Shown here piece by piece: positions 9,357-17,891 of a stretch of 32,354 nucleotides of DNA. The DNA is from Bryobacteraceae bacterium (GTDB lineage: Bacteria > Acidobacteriota > Terriglobia > Bryobacterales > Bryobacteraceae): positions 1 through 32,354 of the forward strand of contig JASHOO010000416.1 in assembly GCA_030041035.1 (NCBI GenBank), in the 5' to 3' direction. Under the pieces are notes generated by a model that saw only the letters and a program-made list of their open reading frames with translations, ran no database searches and was not told the DNA's origin. The translations under genes were made by a program, and so were the position numbers. Numbering within the stretch: the first letter of the stretch is position 1; the number at the start of each line of letters is the position of its first letter.

Positions 9357-10907
9357 TCAACGCGAAATAAATGCGCTGGCATCGTCCACGCCGGCGGTTT
9401 CCAGCAGCGAGGCCCGGATTCGGGACTGCTCCTGCGAGATCTGCAAAAGGGATTTGAGCGAGGGCTGCGGTTTCACGCGCATGAAAATCTGGTAGGCAAA
9501 CAGCCCGCGGGAAAATCGCATCAGGAACTGATTCACTGCAAGCAGGGTGCGGCTCACGGAATTGTCCCCGAGTGCCAGCGGGAAAGGTCCCGGCACACCT
9601 TTCGTTTCCAGCACCGCGAAACCTGTCTGCTCCAGCGCACGGCGCAACGAGGCGAATGTGAAAAGCCGTGTGTGAGTGACATCCAGGATGCCGCGCTTTC
9701 CATAATTGAACTGGCCGAGCAGCAGCATCAAACGCGTGATGAGGCACGCGACGTTTCCCGTACTGATGATCACCTCGGTCGACGGGCTCAGAGCCAGAGC
9801 GTCGCGCAGTTGTTCGAGGAACCCTTCCGGTCTCGTCAGGTGCTCGAGAACGTCCAGCAACAGGATTTTCTCAAACGCGTTTGCCGGAATATAAGGAACT
9901 CCGAGATTCAAATCATGTACCTGGAATTCGTCCAGACCGCGGACGTTGATTTCCCCCACATCGACCGCGGAGACGAAACATTGCTTCTGGTCTTTGAGCA
10001 CCCTTCCCATGTAGCCGCCGGCGCAACCCAAATCGAGCACGCGAGAGCCGGCGGGCACGCGCGCCAAGGTTAGGGTGTGAGGGCTGGGATAGCCAAGCTT
10101 CAGAGTGTAGGGAGACGCGGTTTCGGCCGGTGCGCAATCGAAGCGGCGATCATAGAACAGGCTCAGCTCCTGCAAGCGGGCCTTGAGCGCGACCTTCACC
10201 ACGTTCCAGGCGTAACGCAGGCCGTTTACATGGCAGATTTCGTCGCCATAGTAGGTGGGAATCGGCAGTTCTTTGATGGGCTGCCGGGCGATCAGCAGTT
10301 GAATGATGATTTCCGTGTCGAAGTGAAAGCCATTTGTGTTGCGATCGAAAGGAATCGACTGGAGCGCGCGCACGGAGTAGATCCGGTATCCCGAATGGAA
10401 TTCGCTCAGATTGGCGCGGAGAAGACGGTTTTCAATCCAGGTCAGAATCTTGTTGCCGGCGAACTTGTACAGCGGCATGCCGCCCCGGAGGGCTCCCATG
10501 GGCGTGAGCATACGCGAGCCGAATACAGCCGCTGCCTCGCCCCGGCGCAGAGGCTCGATCAGCATTGGGAGAGATTCGGGAGCGTATTGCCCGTCGCCGT
10601 GAACCAAAGCCACGAAGTCGTAACCATTCTCGATGGCGTACTGAAATCCGAGTTTTTGGTTCCCGCCGTATCCCTGATTGACCGGGTTGAAGAGCACGTG
10701 AATGGGGAACGGAGATCCACCGCCCTTGCTGACGCCAAGGCTGCACGCGAACGTGGCGTCCTGCGAGGCGTCGTCGATGATCAGAACCTCAACGTGATAT
10801 AGGTCGGAAATCTCGGCGGGGATGCGGCGCACGACGCTGCTGATCGTCTTCTCGGCGTTGTACGCAACTATAAAAACCAGTACGCGCGGTTTGGGATGAT
10901 CCGCCAA
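9357..10907 (-). CDS. Family 2 glycosyltransferase fused to a class I SAM-dependent methyltransferase
   Basis: N-terminal PRVLVFIVAYNAEKTISSVVRRIP...VLIIDDASQDAT and ALVHGDGQYAPE (GT2/DPM1-like). C-terminal SRVLDLGCAGGYMGRVLKD...LLLDVLEHLTRPEGFLEQL (methyltransferase). TTG start. Confidence 0.85.
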   Translation of the reverse strand: MADHPKPRVLVFIVAYNAEKTISSVVRRIPAEISDLYHVEVLIIDDASQDATFACSLGVSKGGGSPFPIHVLFNPVNQGYGGNQKLGFQYAIENGYDFVALVHGDGQYAPESLPMLIEPLRRGEAAAVFGSRMLTPMGALRGGMPLYKFAGNKILTWIENRLLRANLSEFHSGYRIYSVRALQSIPFDRNTNGFHFDTEIIIQLLIARQPIKELPIPTYYGDEICHVNGLRYAWNVVKVALKARLQELSLFYDRRFDCAPAETASPYTLKLGYPSPHTLTLARVPAGSRVLDLGCAGGYMGRVLKDQKQCFVSAVDVGEINVRGLDEFQVHDLNLGVPYIPANAFEKILLLDVLEHLTRPEGFLEQLRDALALSPSTEVIISTGNVACLITRLMLLLGQFNYGKRGILDVTHTRLFTFASLRRALEQTGFAVLETKGVPGPFPLALGDNSVSRTLLAVNQFLMRFSRGLFAYQIFMRVKPQPSLKSLLQISQEQSRIRASLLETAGVDDASAFISR

Positions 10908-11040
10908 GGTCGTGCCTTTACAGTGGGTGCCATCGCATGAAAGGGATCTTCCGTCGCATTACATGCGTGGGCAAGGCTCTACCCATGGTAGGCAACGCCC
11001 GTACGCCGGCTCAATGCTGAATATAGTTGGTGGTTGTGCC

Positions 11041-11859
11041 CTATCGATGGTTAACGGCGTCGTGAGCCGCCTGCCGGAGTTGCTCGCTCAGAACCGTCGG
11101 CGCCCAGTACTTTTCGATGTGCTCGATGATCAGCTCGGTGCCGTGCTCATGCGGAACGAATGGCCGCGCCTTGGGATTGTACATGGAGTCGGTCAAGTCG
11201 CGGACGAGAATACAGTGCTCGCCCCAGTTCGTCATCCGTTTGATTGCGAATGAGCGGTTGAGCACGCACATGTTGGTGTGAACTCCCATGAACAGCAGGT
11301 AGTCGATGTGACTAGCCTTCAGAAAGCTGTAGATCTCAGTGCCGTCATCCGAAACGACGTCCTGAGGCGCGATGCGAAGCGCGGCGTTTTCGCGCGTCCA
11401 GGCTTTATAGAAATGGTCCGGTGTATCGCAGCCGCCGTCGGAGTCGTCGATGGGCAGCGCAGGATCGGTCAGGCCCAGTGCCGCTGGCGGATCTATCCGG
11501 GCGAATGCCAGAATGCGCAAGCGCTGCGGCGTGGCTTTATAAAAATCCATAGTCTCCGACGGCGCGTGAATGATCTGTACGCCGGCTGCACGCATGGTCT
11601 CGAGCACTGGATTCATGCGCTCGGCCAGGGCATCGACCCGCCGGCTCGCGCCAGAGCACCAGTGCTTGTCCCACATATCGCAAATCAGGATTGCTGTGCG
11701 CGACACCGGCAGGGACTGTTCAAAGTGGACTTCCTGCCACTCACCGCTGCCTTTGAAGGCTTCCACCCGCGTCCGCAGCTTCAATTGCAGGGTTGTCACA
11801 TCGGCTGCCTGTGCGGCCGCACAGGCCAGTAACATGTAGAGGCTCAGCCGGCGGGTCAT
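11041..11859 (-). CDS. Isochorismatase-like cysteine hydrolase with N-terminal signal peptide
   Basis: TAILICDMWDKHWC and LLFMGVHTNMCVLNRSFAIKRM motifs. Signal-like N-terminus MTRRLSLYMLLACAAAQAAD. Confidence 0.8.
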   Translation of the reverse strand: MTRRLSLYMLLACAAAQAADVTTLQLKLRTRVEAFKGSGEWQEVHFEQSLPVSRTAILICDMWDKHWCSGASRRVDALAERMNPVLETMRAAGVQIIHAPSETMDFYKATPQRLRILAFARIDPPAALGLTDPALPIDDSDGGCDTPDHFYKAWTRENAALRIAPQDVVSDDGTEIYSFLKASHIDYLLFMGVHTNMCVLNRSFAIKRMTNWGEHCILVRDLTDSMYNPKARPFVPHEHGTELIIEHIEKYWAPTVLSEQLRQAAHDAVNHR

Positions 11860-12479
11860 TTTTCGATCGTCGCCTTCTCGATGTAGTCCAGCTTCGGGAA
11901 TTCGCGCACGAAATACGCGTTGCCTTCGGACTCGGCACGCGACTGGTCGGGACCGTTGCCCATGGGCGCGCCTTCCCCGTATTCGCTATAGAACTGCTGC
12001 ACCACATCCATCCCTTGCGTTACTGCCCCGAAAGGAGCAAAGCGGCTGGCATCCAGCCGCTTATTGTCTGCCAGATTGATGAAAACCTGTGTGCTGCGGG
12101 TGTTGGGATTATTCTCCGCGGCGTAGGTAATGGTGCCGGGCCGATTGCTTTGGATCACGGGGTCGTCCTGCAGGTTTGCATCGCGCCACTTGGCTGTCAC
12201 GGCCGGGTCCGCGGCGATACCAAACTGCACCACGAAGCCTGGCATCACACGAAAGAAGCGAGCGCCATCGTAAAATCCGCTCTTAACCAGCGTGTAAAAC
12301 CGGTCCGCACCCAAGGGCGCCCAGCTACGCGTCACCGTCACATCAAACTGGCCCTTGCTGGTATCGAACCGGACCTTGTACGACTCCGGTGCCCGCTCAT
12401 CAGCCGGAGCGGCCTCCGATGCCTGTTTTGAGCATCCGCAGAATACGAGCACGCTCAGAATCAGTGCGGTCAGTCTCAT
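11856..12479 (-). CDS. Peptidyl-prolyl cis-trans isomerase, cyclophilin type, probable lipoprotein
   Basis: FYDGARFFRVMPGFVVQFGIAADP...TITYAAENNPNTRSTQVFINLADNKRLD. Lipobox-like N-terminus MRLTALILSVLVFCGCSKQ. Start set at ATG 12479. Confidence 0.88.
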   Translation of the reverse strand: MRLTALILSVLVFCGCSKQASEAAPADERAPESYKVRFDTSKGQFDVTVTRSWAPLGADRFYTLVKSGFYDGARFFRVMPGFVVQFGIAADPAVTAKWRDANLQDDPVIQSNRPGTITYAAENNPNTRSTQVFINLADNKRLDASRFAPFGAVTQGMDVVQQFYSEYGEGAPMGNGPDQSRAESEGNAYFVREFPKLDYIEKATIEK

Positions 12480-12724
12480 GCGGCACCGTATTTCTTGAAC
12501 CATTGTGGTAAGCGGTTCCAGCCGCCTTGCTCTGCGGCCTTGTTGTAGCTGGGCCGGTAGTCGGCATCGCAGGCGTGACCGGCATCGCGGTAAGCGTGAA
12601 TCTGGCCATCGGCGGTTGGAATCGAGATGGCGCCGGCTTCGAGGCCGAGTGTATCGGTCGTGATAGTTGACGCAGAAATCGGCGAGACCGCCCTCGCGAA
12701 TCCTGTTGCCGGTGATGACGACAT
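12476..12724 (-). pseudogene. C-terminal remnant of a dienelactone hydrolase-family protein
   Basis: 82-aa ORF ending IPTADGQIHAYRDAGHACDADYRPSYNKAAEQGGWNRLPQWFKKYGAA, resembling the DLH C-terminus (AGHxF...RPSYN...). No core or nucleophile region precedes it. Its stop overlaps the cyclophilin ATG. Confidence 0.55.
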
Positions 12725-12765
12725 AAAGGGATTTTAGCGCAAGCGCCGGCCTGCGCTGCCGGCGT

Positions 12766-12783
12766 TATATTAGGTCGAAGGAC
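12766..12783 (+). promoter_or_regulatory. Putative -10 (TATATT) plus Shine-Dalgarno (GAAGGA) for the NIPSNAP gene
   Basis: TATATT at 12766-12771 and GAAGGA at 12778-12783 precede GTG 12789. Confidence 0.4.
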
Positions 12784-12788
12784 AATCT

Positions 12789-13571
12789 GTGAATCGACGA
12801 TCATTTTTCGGCGCGATGGGAGGAATGGGAATGCTGGCAGCGGGCCGCCCCGCCGGCGCAGCCGGTGAGACACGCACAGGATTTTTCGTGCTCGAGACTT
12901 TCTATTTGCAGCAGGGCGCACAGGTAGCCCGCATGGACGACTATTTCAGCAGGCTTGCACTTCCGGCCTTGCAAAAGGTGCACCACAACGGCCCCGTGAT
13001 CTTTCTGCAATCCCTGATCGCGCCGCACATGCCGCAGGTGGTCGCGCTTTACGGTTTTCAATCGCTCGAGGACATATGGAGCGTACACACGCGTATTCAG
13101 CAGGACCCGGAGCTGGTCAAGAGCTTCGAGCAGTGGGATTCGGGAGATCCGGCGTTCGATCAGCAATCGAGCATCGTTCTCCGCGCTGCCGACTATAGCC
13201 CCGAAATCATCACACCGGCCGAGCTGCCAAAAACTTCGCGCATCTTCGAGCTGCGCGTCTATCATTCGCCGACTTGGCGCCAGCTCCAAGCCCTGCACGA
13301 ACGGTTCGCGGGGCCGGAAATCCAGATCTTCCACCGCGTGGGTATTTATCCCCTTTTGTATAGCTCGACCATCTTCGGGCCGAATATGCCGAATTTGACC
13401 TACCTGATCCCCTTCGAAAGCCTCGCCGCGCGTGAGAAAGCCTGGGACGCGTTCGCCGCCGATCCGGAGTGGATCAAGGTCCGGAAGGAATCCGTCGAAA
13501 AGCATGGTCAGCTCTCGGCCGTGATCCAGATTTCGCTGTTTCGCTCCGCACCGTATTCGCCGATCCGGTGA
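12789..13571 (+). CDS. NIPSNAP family protein with Tat-like signal (NRRSFFGA)
   Basis: FFVLETFYLQQGAQVARMDDYFSRLALPALQKV and RIFELRVYHSPTWRQLQALHERFAG repeat-like NIPSNAP halves, plus a twin-Arg leader. Confidence 0.8.
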   Translation: MNRRSFFGAMGGMGMLAAGRPAGAAGETRTGFFVLETFYLQQGAQVARMDDYFSRLALPALQKVHHNGPVIFLQSLIAPHMPQVVALYGFQSLEDIWSVHTRIQQDPELVKSFEQWDSGDPAFDQQSSIVLRAADYSPEIITPAELPKTSRIFELRVYHSPTWRQLQALHERFAGPEIQIFHRVGIYPLLYSSTIFGPNMPNLTYLIPFESLAAREKAWDAFAADPEWIKVRKESVEKHGQLSAVIQISLFRSAPYSPIR

Positions 13572-13869
13572 CCGCACGGGCCCGGGCCGAATGCGTGCCG
13601 ATCAATCTCCCGAGCTGGTTTCTGCTGTAACAGCAATGTCGATCAGGCTCAAGTTTGGCAACCGCGGACAAGCGAAAATTCATTTTCCTTGTGTGTTGAA
13701 GGGGATTTTGCCCGCTTCAAAATTGCAGCTACTGCGGAGGTCCAGGATTCAGCGATCCTTTTCCGTGGAGAGCAGAGAGGAAATTGGTATACGGCTTACG
13801 TTGCCGATGAAGAGGGCTATGTCGCCGCACGACGGCTGAGTGGTGTCTGGATTCGCGCGATGCCGACCT

Positions 13870-14721
13870 TCAATCTTCGCTCGTGAAAACATCCGTAATC
13901 GCACTCAGCGGGCTGTGCTCGTCGGCGCTGGTTTTGCCGGGTGCCAGCTCGCGGCGGAGTTTGTTGATCGTCATGCTTTGCACGATCAAGCGGCCGGGAC
14001 CGGTCATTCTCGCCAGGAACAGGCCTTCGCCGCCGAATATCGCAGACTTGATGCCGCCCACGAACTCGATATCGTAATCCACTGATTCATCAAACGCCAC
14101 GATATTGCCCGCATCCACGTGCATCACCTCGCCCTCATTGAGCTGAAACTCGACAAAGTCGCCGCCTGCGTGGATGAAGACCGCTCCCGGCCCGATCAGT
14201 TTCTCGAGAATGAAGCCCTCGCCGCCGAAAAATCCCGCGCCCAGCCTCTTCACGAACGCGACGTTGAATTGCACACTGGTCTGGGCGAACAGAAACGCGT
14301 CGCGCTGCGCCATGATACTCTCTCCCGCCGCCAGGTCAAAAAGCTGAATCTTGCCCGGATAGCTGCCCGCGAATCCGACTTCTCCAGCGCCGTCGGAGCG
14401 AAAGTAAGTCAGAAACAGCGATTCTCCGGTAATCGTGCGCCGCAGCGCACCCATCAATTTTTCACCCAACGATTCGCCGCTCATGCGCGTTTCCCAGGCG
14501 ACGTTCGCGGTTTTATACACCATCTTGCCGGCTTCGGCGTAGACTTCCTGGCCCGGCTTCAAGTAGACACGCGCCACCTGCAGGTTGTCGCCCTGAATCG
14601 CGTACTCTAGCGGCTCGACAACGGGGGCTGGGACCGCGCTACCGGCCGCTGCATTCCCGCAGCTCGCGCAAAAATTCGCCTGACCTCCAAGCTGGGCACC
14701 GCATTTCACACAAAACGGCAT
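13870..14721 (-). CDS. AIM24/TIGR00266 family protein with N-terminal zinc ribbon
   Basis: MPFCVKCGAQLGGQANFCASCG zinc ribbon, then a Gly-rich AIM24 repeat pattern (LGAGFFGGEGFILEKLIGPGAVFIHAGGDF; IFGGEGLFLARMTGPGRLIVQSM). The listed 429-aa ORF is over-extended upstream. Confidence 0.88.
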   Translation of the reverse strand: MPFCVKCGAQLGGQANFCASCGNAAAGSAVPAPVVEPLEYAIQGDNLQVARVYLKPGQEVYAEAGKMVYKTANVAWETRMSGESLGEKLMGALRRTITGESLFLTYFRSDGAGEVGFAGSYPGKIQLFDLAAGESIMAQRDAFLFAQTSVQFNVAFVKRLGAGFFGGEGFILEKLIGPGAVFIHAGGDFVEFQLNEGEVMHVDAGNIVAFDESVDYDIEFVGGIKSAIFGGEGLFLARMTGPGRLIVQSMTINKLRRELAPGKTSADEHSPLSAITDVFTSED

Positions 14722-14778
14722 AGAGATAAAGTATAGAGATTCCCGCGCACCCGTGCCAAACTGTCGCAAAATGAAAGC

Positions 14779-15231
14779 ATGCTCCGCGATGCCGCGCTTA
14801 TTCCACTTTCCCAGCAGCACCACAACGGCCTCGCGCTGTGCGTTCTGACTGAGCGCGCCTTGCGTGCCGACCACTCCGCAGTCACGATCCGGCGGCTCGC
14901 GACCAAAGCTATCGACCGCTACGAAGTCGAGCTGATCAATCATTTCGCCATCGAGGAGCAGCTTCTGTTTCCCCTGGTCGAGCGAGAATTGGGCAAAATG
15001 CCGATCCTCGCGGAACTGATCGCCGACCATCGTGCGCTTGAAGGTATGATTGGCGAGATGCGCAACGCGCCATCGGCTGAATTGCTGGAACGCTTCTGCG
15101 ATCTGCTGCGCCGTCATATCCGCCGTGAGGAAAACGACCTGTTTCAACACGCCCAGCAACGTCTGCCGCCCGACCTTTTGGCCGCTGTCGGAAAGGAAAT
15201 CGACGCTCGAGCCGTTCGCGTCTGCCTGTAG
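14779..15231 (+). CDS. Hemerythrin HHE-domain protein
   Basis: PLSQQHHNGLALC...INHFAIEEQLLFPLV...LIADHRALEGMI...LLRRHIRREENDLFQHAQ; the His/Glu spacing fits the hemerythrin fold. Confidence 0.85.
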   Translation: MLRDAALIPLSQQHHNGLALCVLTERALRADHSAVTIRRLATKAIDRYEVELINHFAIEEQLLFPLVERELGKMPILAELIADHRALEGMIGEMRNAPSAELLERFCDLLRRHIRREENDLFQHAQQRLPPDLLAAVGKEIDARAVRVCL

Positions 15232-15235
15232 CCCA

Positions 15236-16060
15236 ATGCGAATCGCCTTGGTTCAGATGAACAGCCGCACCGCCGCACGCGATGAAAACGTCCGCCGCGC
15301 TTGTGAGTTTATTGCCCAGGCTGCCCTTTCCAAGCCGGATGTCGTGGTGCTGCCGGAGTTCTTCAATAACGAATATTTCCCACAGTACCGGGACTATCGT
15401 TATATGGATTACGCCGAGGCCGAAGACGGTTTCACCCAGACCCGCATCCAGGCGGAAGCGCGGCGGCACGAAATCTACATCGTCTCCACGATCTTCGAAA
15501 TGGCCGGCCCGGGACTTTACTATGACACCGCCATGCTCATCAATCCGGCTGGTGAAATCGTCGGCAAATACAGAAAGGTTCATCCCGCGGCGCTCTTGAG
15601 CCTGGAGAAGATTTACTTCCGCGGGGGCTCCGGTTTTCCCGTTTTCCGCGTTGGTGAATGGACCGCCGGCTTCTCCATCTGCTACGACAACCTGTTTCCC
15701 GAATCCTGCCGCTGCCTTGCGCTGCACGGCGCCGAGCTGATCATCGCACCTTATGCCACTCCGGTGGGCGATCCCTGGGAGAACTTCCTGACCACGCGTG
15801 CGCTCGAAAATGGTGTGTTCCTCGCGGCCTGCAACCACGTGGGCGGTGAGGGCGATTGGCAAATGTCCGGCAAGAGCATGGTGATCAGCCCGCTCGGCAA
15901 GATCATCGCCCAAGCCGGCGGCTCAAATGAAGAAATTGTCCTCGCCGAATTCACCCGAGAGCAGGTCATCGATGCTCGCCGCCGCTTTCCCCTTTTTCGT
16001 GATCGCCGCCCCGACGCTTACGGTGCGATCACCCACGTTACCGAGGATCTCCACCGCTGA
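15236..16060 (+). CDS. Carbon-nitrogen hydrolase (nitrilase superfamily, N-carbamoylputrescine amidase-like)
   Basis: Catalytic Glu VVLPEFFNNEYFPQ, Lys GKYRKVHP and Cys GFSICYDNLFPE. Start set at MRIALVQMNS (ATG 15236), not at 15050. Confidence 0.9.
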   Translation: MRIALVQMNSRTAARDENVRRACEFIAQAALSKPDVVVLPEFFNNEYFPQYRDYRYMDYAEAEDGFTQTRIQAEARRHEIYIVSTIFEMAGPGLYYDTAMLINPAGEIVGKYRKVHPAALLSLEKIYFRGGSGFPVFRVGEWTAGFSICYDNLFPESCRCLALHGAELIIAPYATPVGDPWENFLTTRALENGVFLAACNHVGGEGDWQMSGKSMVISPLGKIIAQAGGSNEEIVLAEFTREQVIDARRRFPLFRDRRPDAYGAITHVTEDLHR

Positions 16061-16129
16061 AGGCCGATTGCCTTTGCCGATTTTTCCCAGTATGATTTTG
16101 TGTGCCCCCCGAGTAAACTTGAAGGTAGC

Positions 16130-17029
16130 GTGCAATCCATCCAAGAATCCATCATTCTCGAAACCAGCCTGAGCGGTGTCGAGCGCTTCTCCCGTGGCAA
16201 AGTTCGCGACGTGTATCGGCTCGGAGATCAGCTCCTGATCGTGGCCACGGACCGTCTTTCCGCTTTTGATGTCGTCCTTCCGACCGGCATCCCCGACAAG
16301 GGACGCGTGCTCACGCAAATGTCCATCTTCTGGTTCGATCTGCTGAGCAACGTCACAGCCACTCATTTTTTGACCGCGGATGTGGACGCTTATCCCGCCG
16401 TGTTGCATCCCTTCCGGGCGCAGCTCGAAGGGCGCTCCATGCTGGTGAAGCGTGCGGACATGGCGCCTATTGAGTGCGTGGCGCGTGGCTATCTGGCTGG
16501 TTCCGGCTGGAAAGAGTACCGCGCAGGCGGGACCGTCTGTGGCATTCCCCTGCCCAAAGGACTACAGGAAAGCAGCAAGCTCCCCCAGCCGATTTTCACG
16601 CCCTCCACCAAGGCACAAACCGGTCACGACGAGAACATTTCTTTTGAGCAAATGGCCGGCATTGTTGGAGCCGATACCGCTCATAAGTTGCGCGATCTGA
16701 CCCTGGCCATTTACACGCGCGCCGCTTCGTACGCCGAAACCCGCGGCATCATCATCGCCGACACCAAGTTCGAGTTTGGCTTCATTGATGGCAAGCTCGT
16801 ATTGGGCGACGAGGTGCTGACCCCCGACTCCTCGCGTTTCTGGCCGCTGGACGCCTATAAACCCGGACAAGCTCAGAACTCTTACGACAAGCAATACGTA
16901 AGAGATTATTTAGAGGAGATCCGCTGGAATAAGCAGCCGCCCGCCCCGGCGCTTCCTCCCGAGGTCGCGCACAGAACCAGCGAAAAGTACCGGCAAGCTT
17001 ACCGGCTGCTCACCGGCAAAGAGCTATGA
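16130..17029 (+). CDS. purC: Phosphoribosylaminoimidazole-succinocarboxamide synthase
   Basis: GKVRDVYRLGDQLLIVATDRLSAFDVVLPTGIPDKG; VKRADMAPIECVARGYLAGSGWKEY. Start uncertain: GTG 16130 has a nearby GAAGG; GTG 16100 is in the same frame. Confidence 0.95.
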   Translation: MQSIQESIILETSLSGVERFSRGKVRDVYRLGDQLLIVATDRLSAFDVVLPTGIPDKGRVLTQMSIFWFDLLSNVTATHFLTADVDAYPAVLHPFRAQLEGRSMLVKRADMAPIECVARGYLAGSGWKEYRAGGTVCGIPLPKGLQESSKLPQPIFTPSTKAQTGHDENISFEQMAGIVGADTAHKLRDLTLAIYTRAASYAETRGIIIADTKFEFGFIDGKLVLGDEVLTPDSSRFWPLDAYKPGQAQNSYDKQYVRDYLEEIRWNKQPPAPALPPEVAHRTSEKYRQAYRLLTGKEL

Positions 17030-17601
17030 ATTGGTTGGATTGGGTTTTGCTATTTCTGCTGGCTTTCTCGATCATTGCCAGTTTCCGTAAAGGCTTTTCG
17101 CGGGAACTGATCGAGCTGATTTCCGTCGTCGTCGCCCTCTTGTGCGGGTTGTGGTTCTATGGCTCGGCCGGCGTGATTTTCGAGCCCTACGTCAAATCAC
17201 CGGGCGTTGCTCACTTCTGTGGGTTTCTCATCGTTTTCATCGGCGTCCTGCTTGCCGGGGCTATCGTCGGCATACTGTTTGGCCGCCTCGTAAAAGCTGC
17301 CGGTCTCACGTTCTTCGACCGCGTGCTCGGAGCGGGTTTTGGCGCCGTGCGGGGCCTGTTGATGTCCGTCGCCCTGATCGTGGCCATCGTGGCCTTCACG
17401 CCCTCGAATGGTGACGCCGCCCCGAGCGCTGTGGTCCATTCGCGCTTGGCCCCTTACGTCATCGATACCGCCCACCTGTTCGCCTCGATCGCTCCCCGCG
17501 AGCTCAAAGACAGCTTTCGCAAACACTACGGTCAGGTGAAAAGCATCTGGCAGGACACCATCAAGAACGGCATACACCACCTCCCCGATTCTGACGCTTA
17601 A
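17026..17601 (+). CDS. CvpA family membrane protein
   Basis: NWLDWVLLFLLAFSIIASFRKGFSRELIELISVVVALLCGLWFY with later hydrophobic helices. ATG 17026 overlaps the purC stop. Confidence 0.85.
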   Translation: MNWLDWVLLFLLAFSIIASFRKGFSRELIELISVVVALLCGLWFYGSAGVIFEPYVKSPGVAHFCGFLIVFIGVLLAGAIVGILFGRLVKAAGLTFFDRVLGAGFGAVRGLLMSVALIVAIVAFTPSNGDAAPSAVVHSRLAPYVIDTAHLFASIAPRELKDSFRKHYGQVKSIWQDTIKNGIHHLPDSDA

Positions 17602-17614
17602 ACGAAACGGAAAA

Positions 17615-17875
17615 ATGAAGGAAACATTCGAAAAGCTCGTCGACCATCTGCTGAGTAACGGGTTCTTTATGGAGGAGGCCGTCGAGATCCTCGAGAAGAT
17701 GCTGATCGCGGGCGCCGTTGAGCGTACCGGCGGTAATCGCTGCGCTGCCAGCAAGCTTCTCGGTATCCATCGCAATACGCTGCAACGCAAAATGCTGGAG
17801 TATAAGATCGGAGAGCCGCGCCGCAAGCCCGTTCGCCATGTCCAGGCTCCGCGCCGCCGTCTCAAGGTAGGCTGA
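17615..17875 (+). CDS. Fis-type helix-turn-helix DNA-binding protein
   Basis: AVERTGGNRCAASKLLGIHRNTLQRKMLEYKI is a Fis/NtrC C-terminal type HTH. Confidence 0.85.
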   Translation: MKETFEKLVDHLLSNGFFMEEAVEILEKMLIAGAVERTGGNRCAASKLLGIHRNTLQRKMLEYKIGEPRRKPVRHVQAPRRRLKVG

Positions 17876-17891
17876 GTTCCCGCCGTTCTCC

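Noticed and set aside
12400-12921. 173-aa minus-strand ORF spanning the NIPSNAP start and DLH remnant
   Set aside because: Out-of-frame with all recognisable protein signal and rich in Arg/Pro/Ala; judged spurious.
14722-15159. N-terminal extension of the AIM24 ORF (429 aa version)
   Set aside because: The extension is antisense to the hemerythrin gene; a clean zinc-ribbon start (MPFCVKCG) exists at 14721.
14936-15913. 325-aa minus-strand ORF opposite the nitrilase
   Set aside because: Antisense shadow; the plus strand has an intact Glu-Lys-Cys nitrilase.
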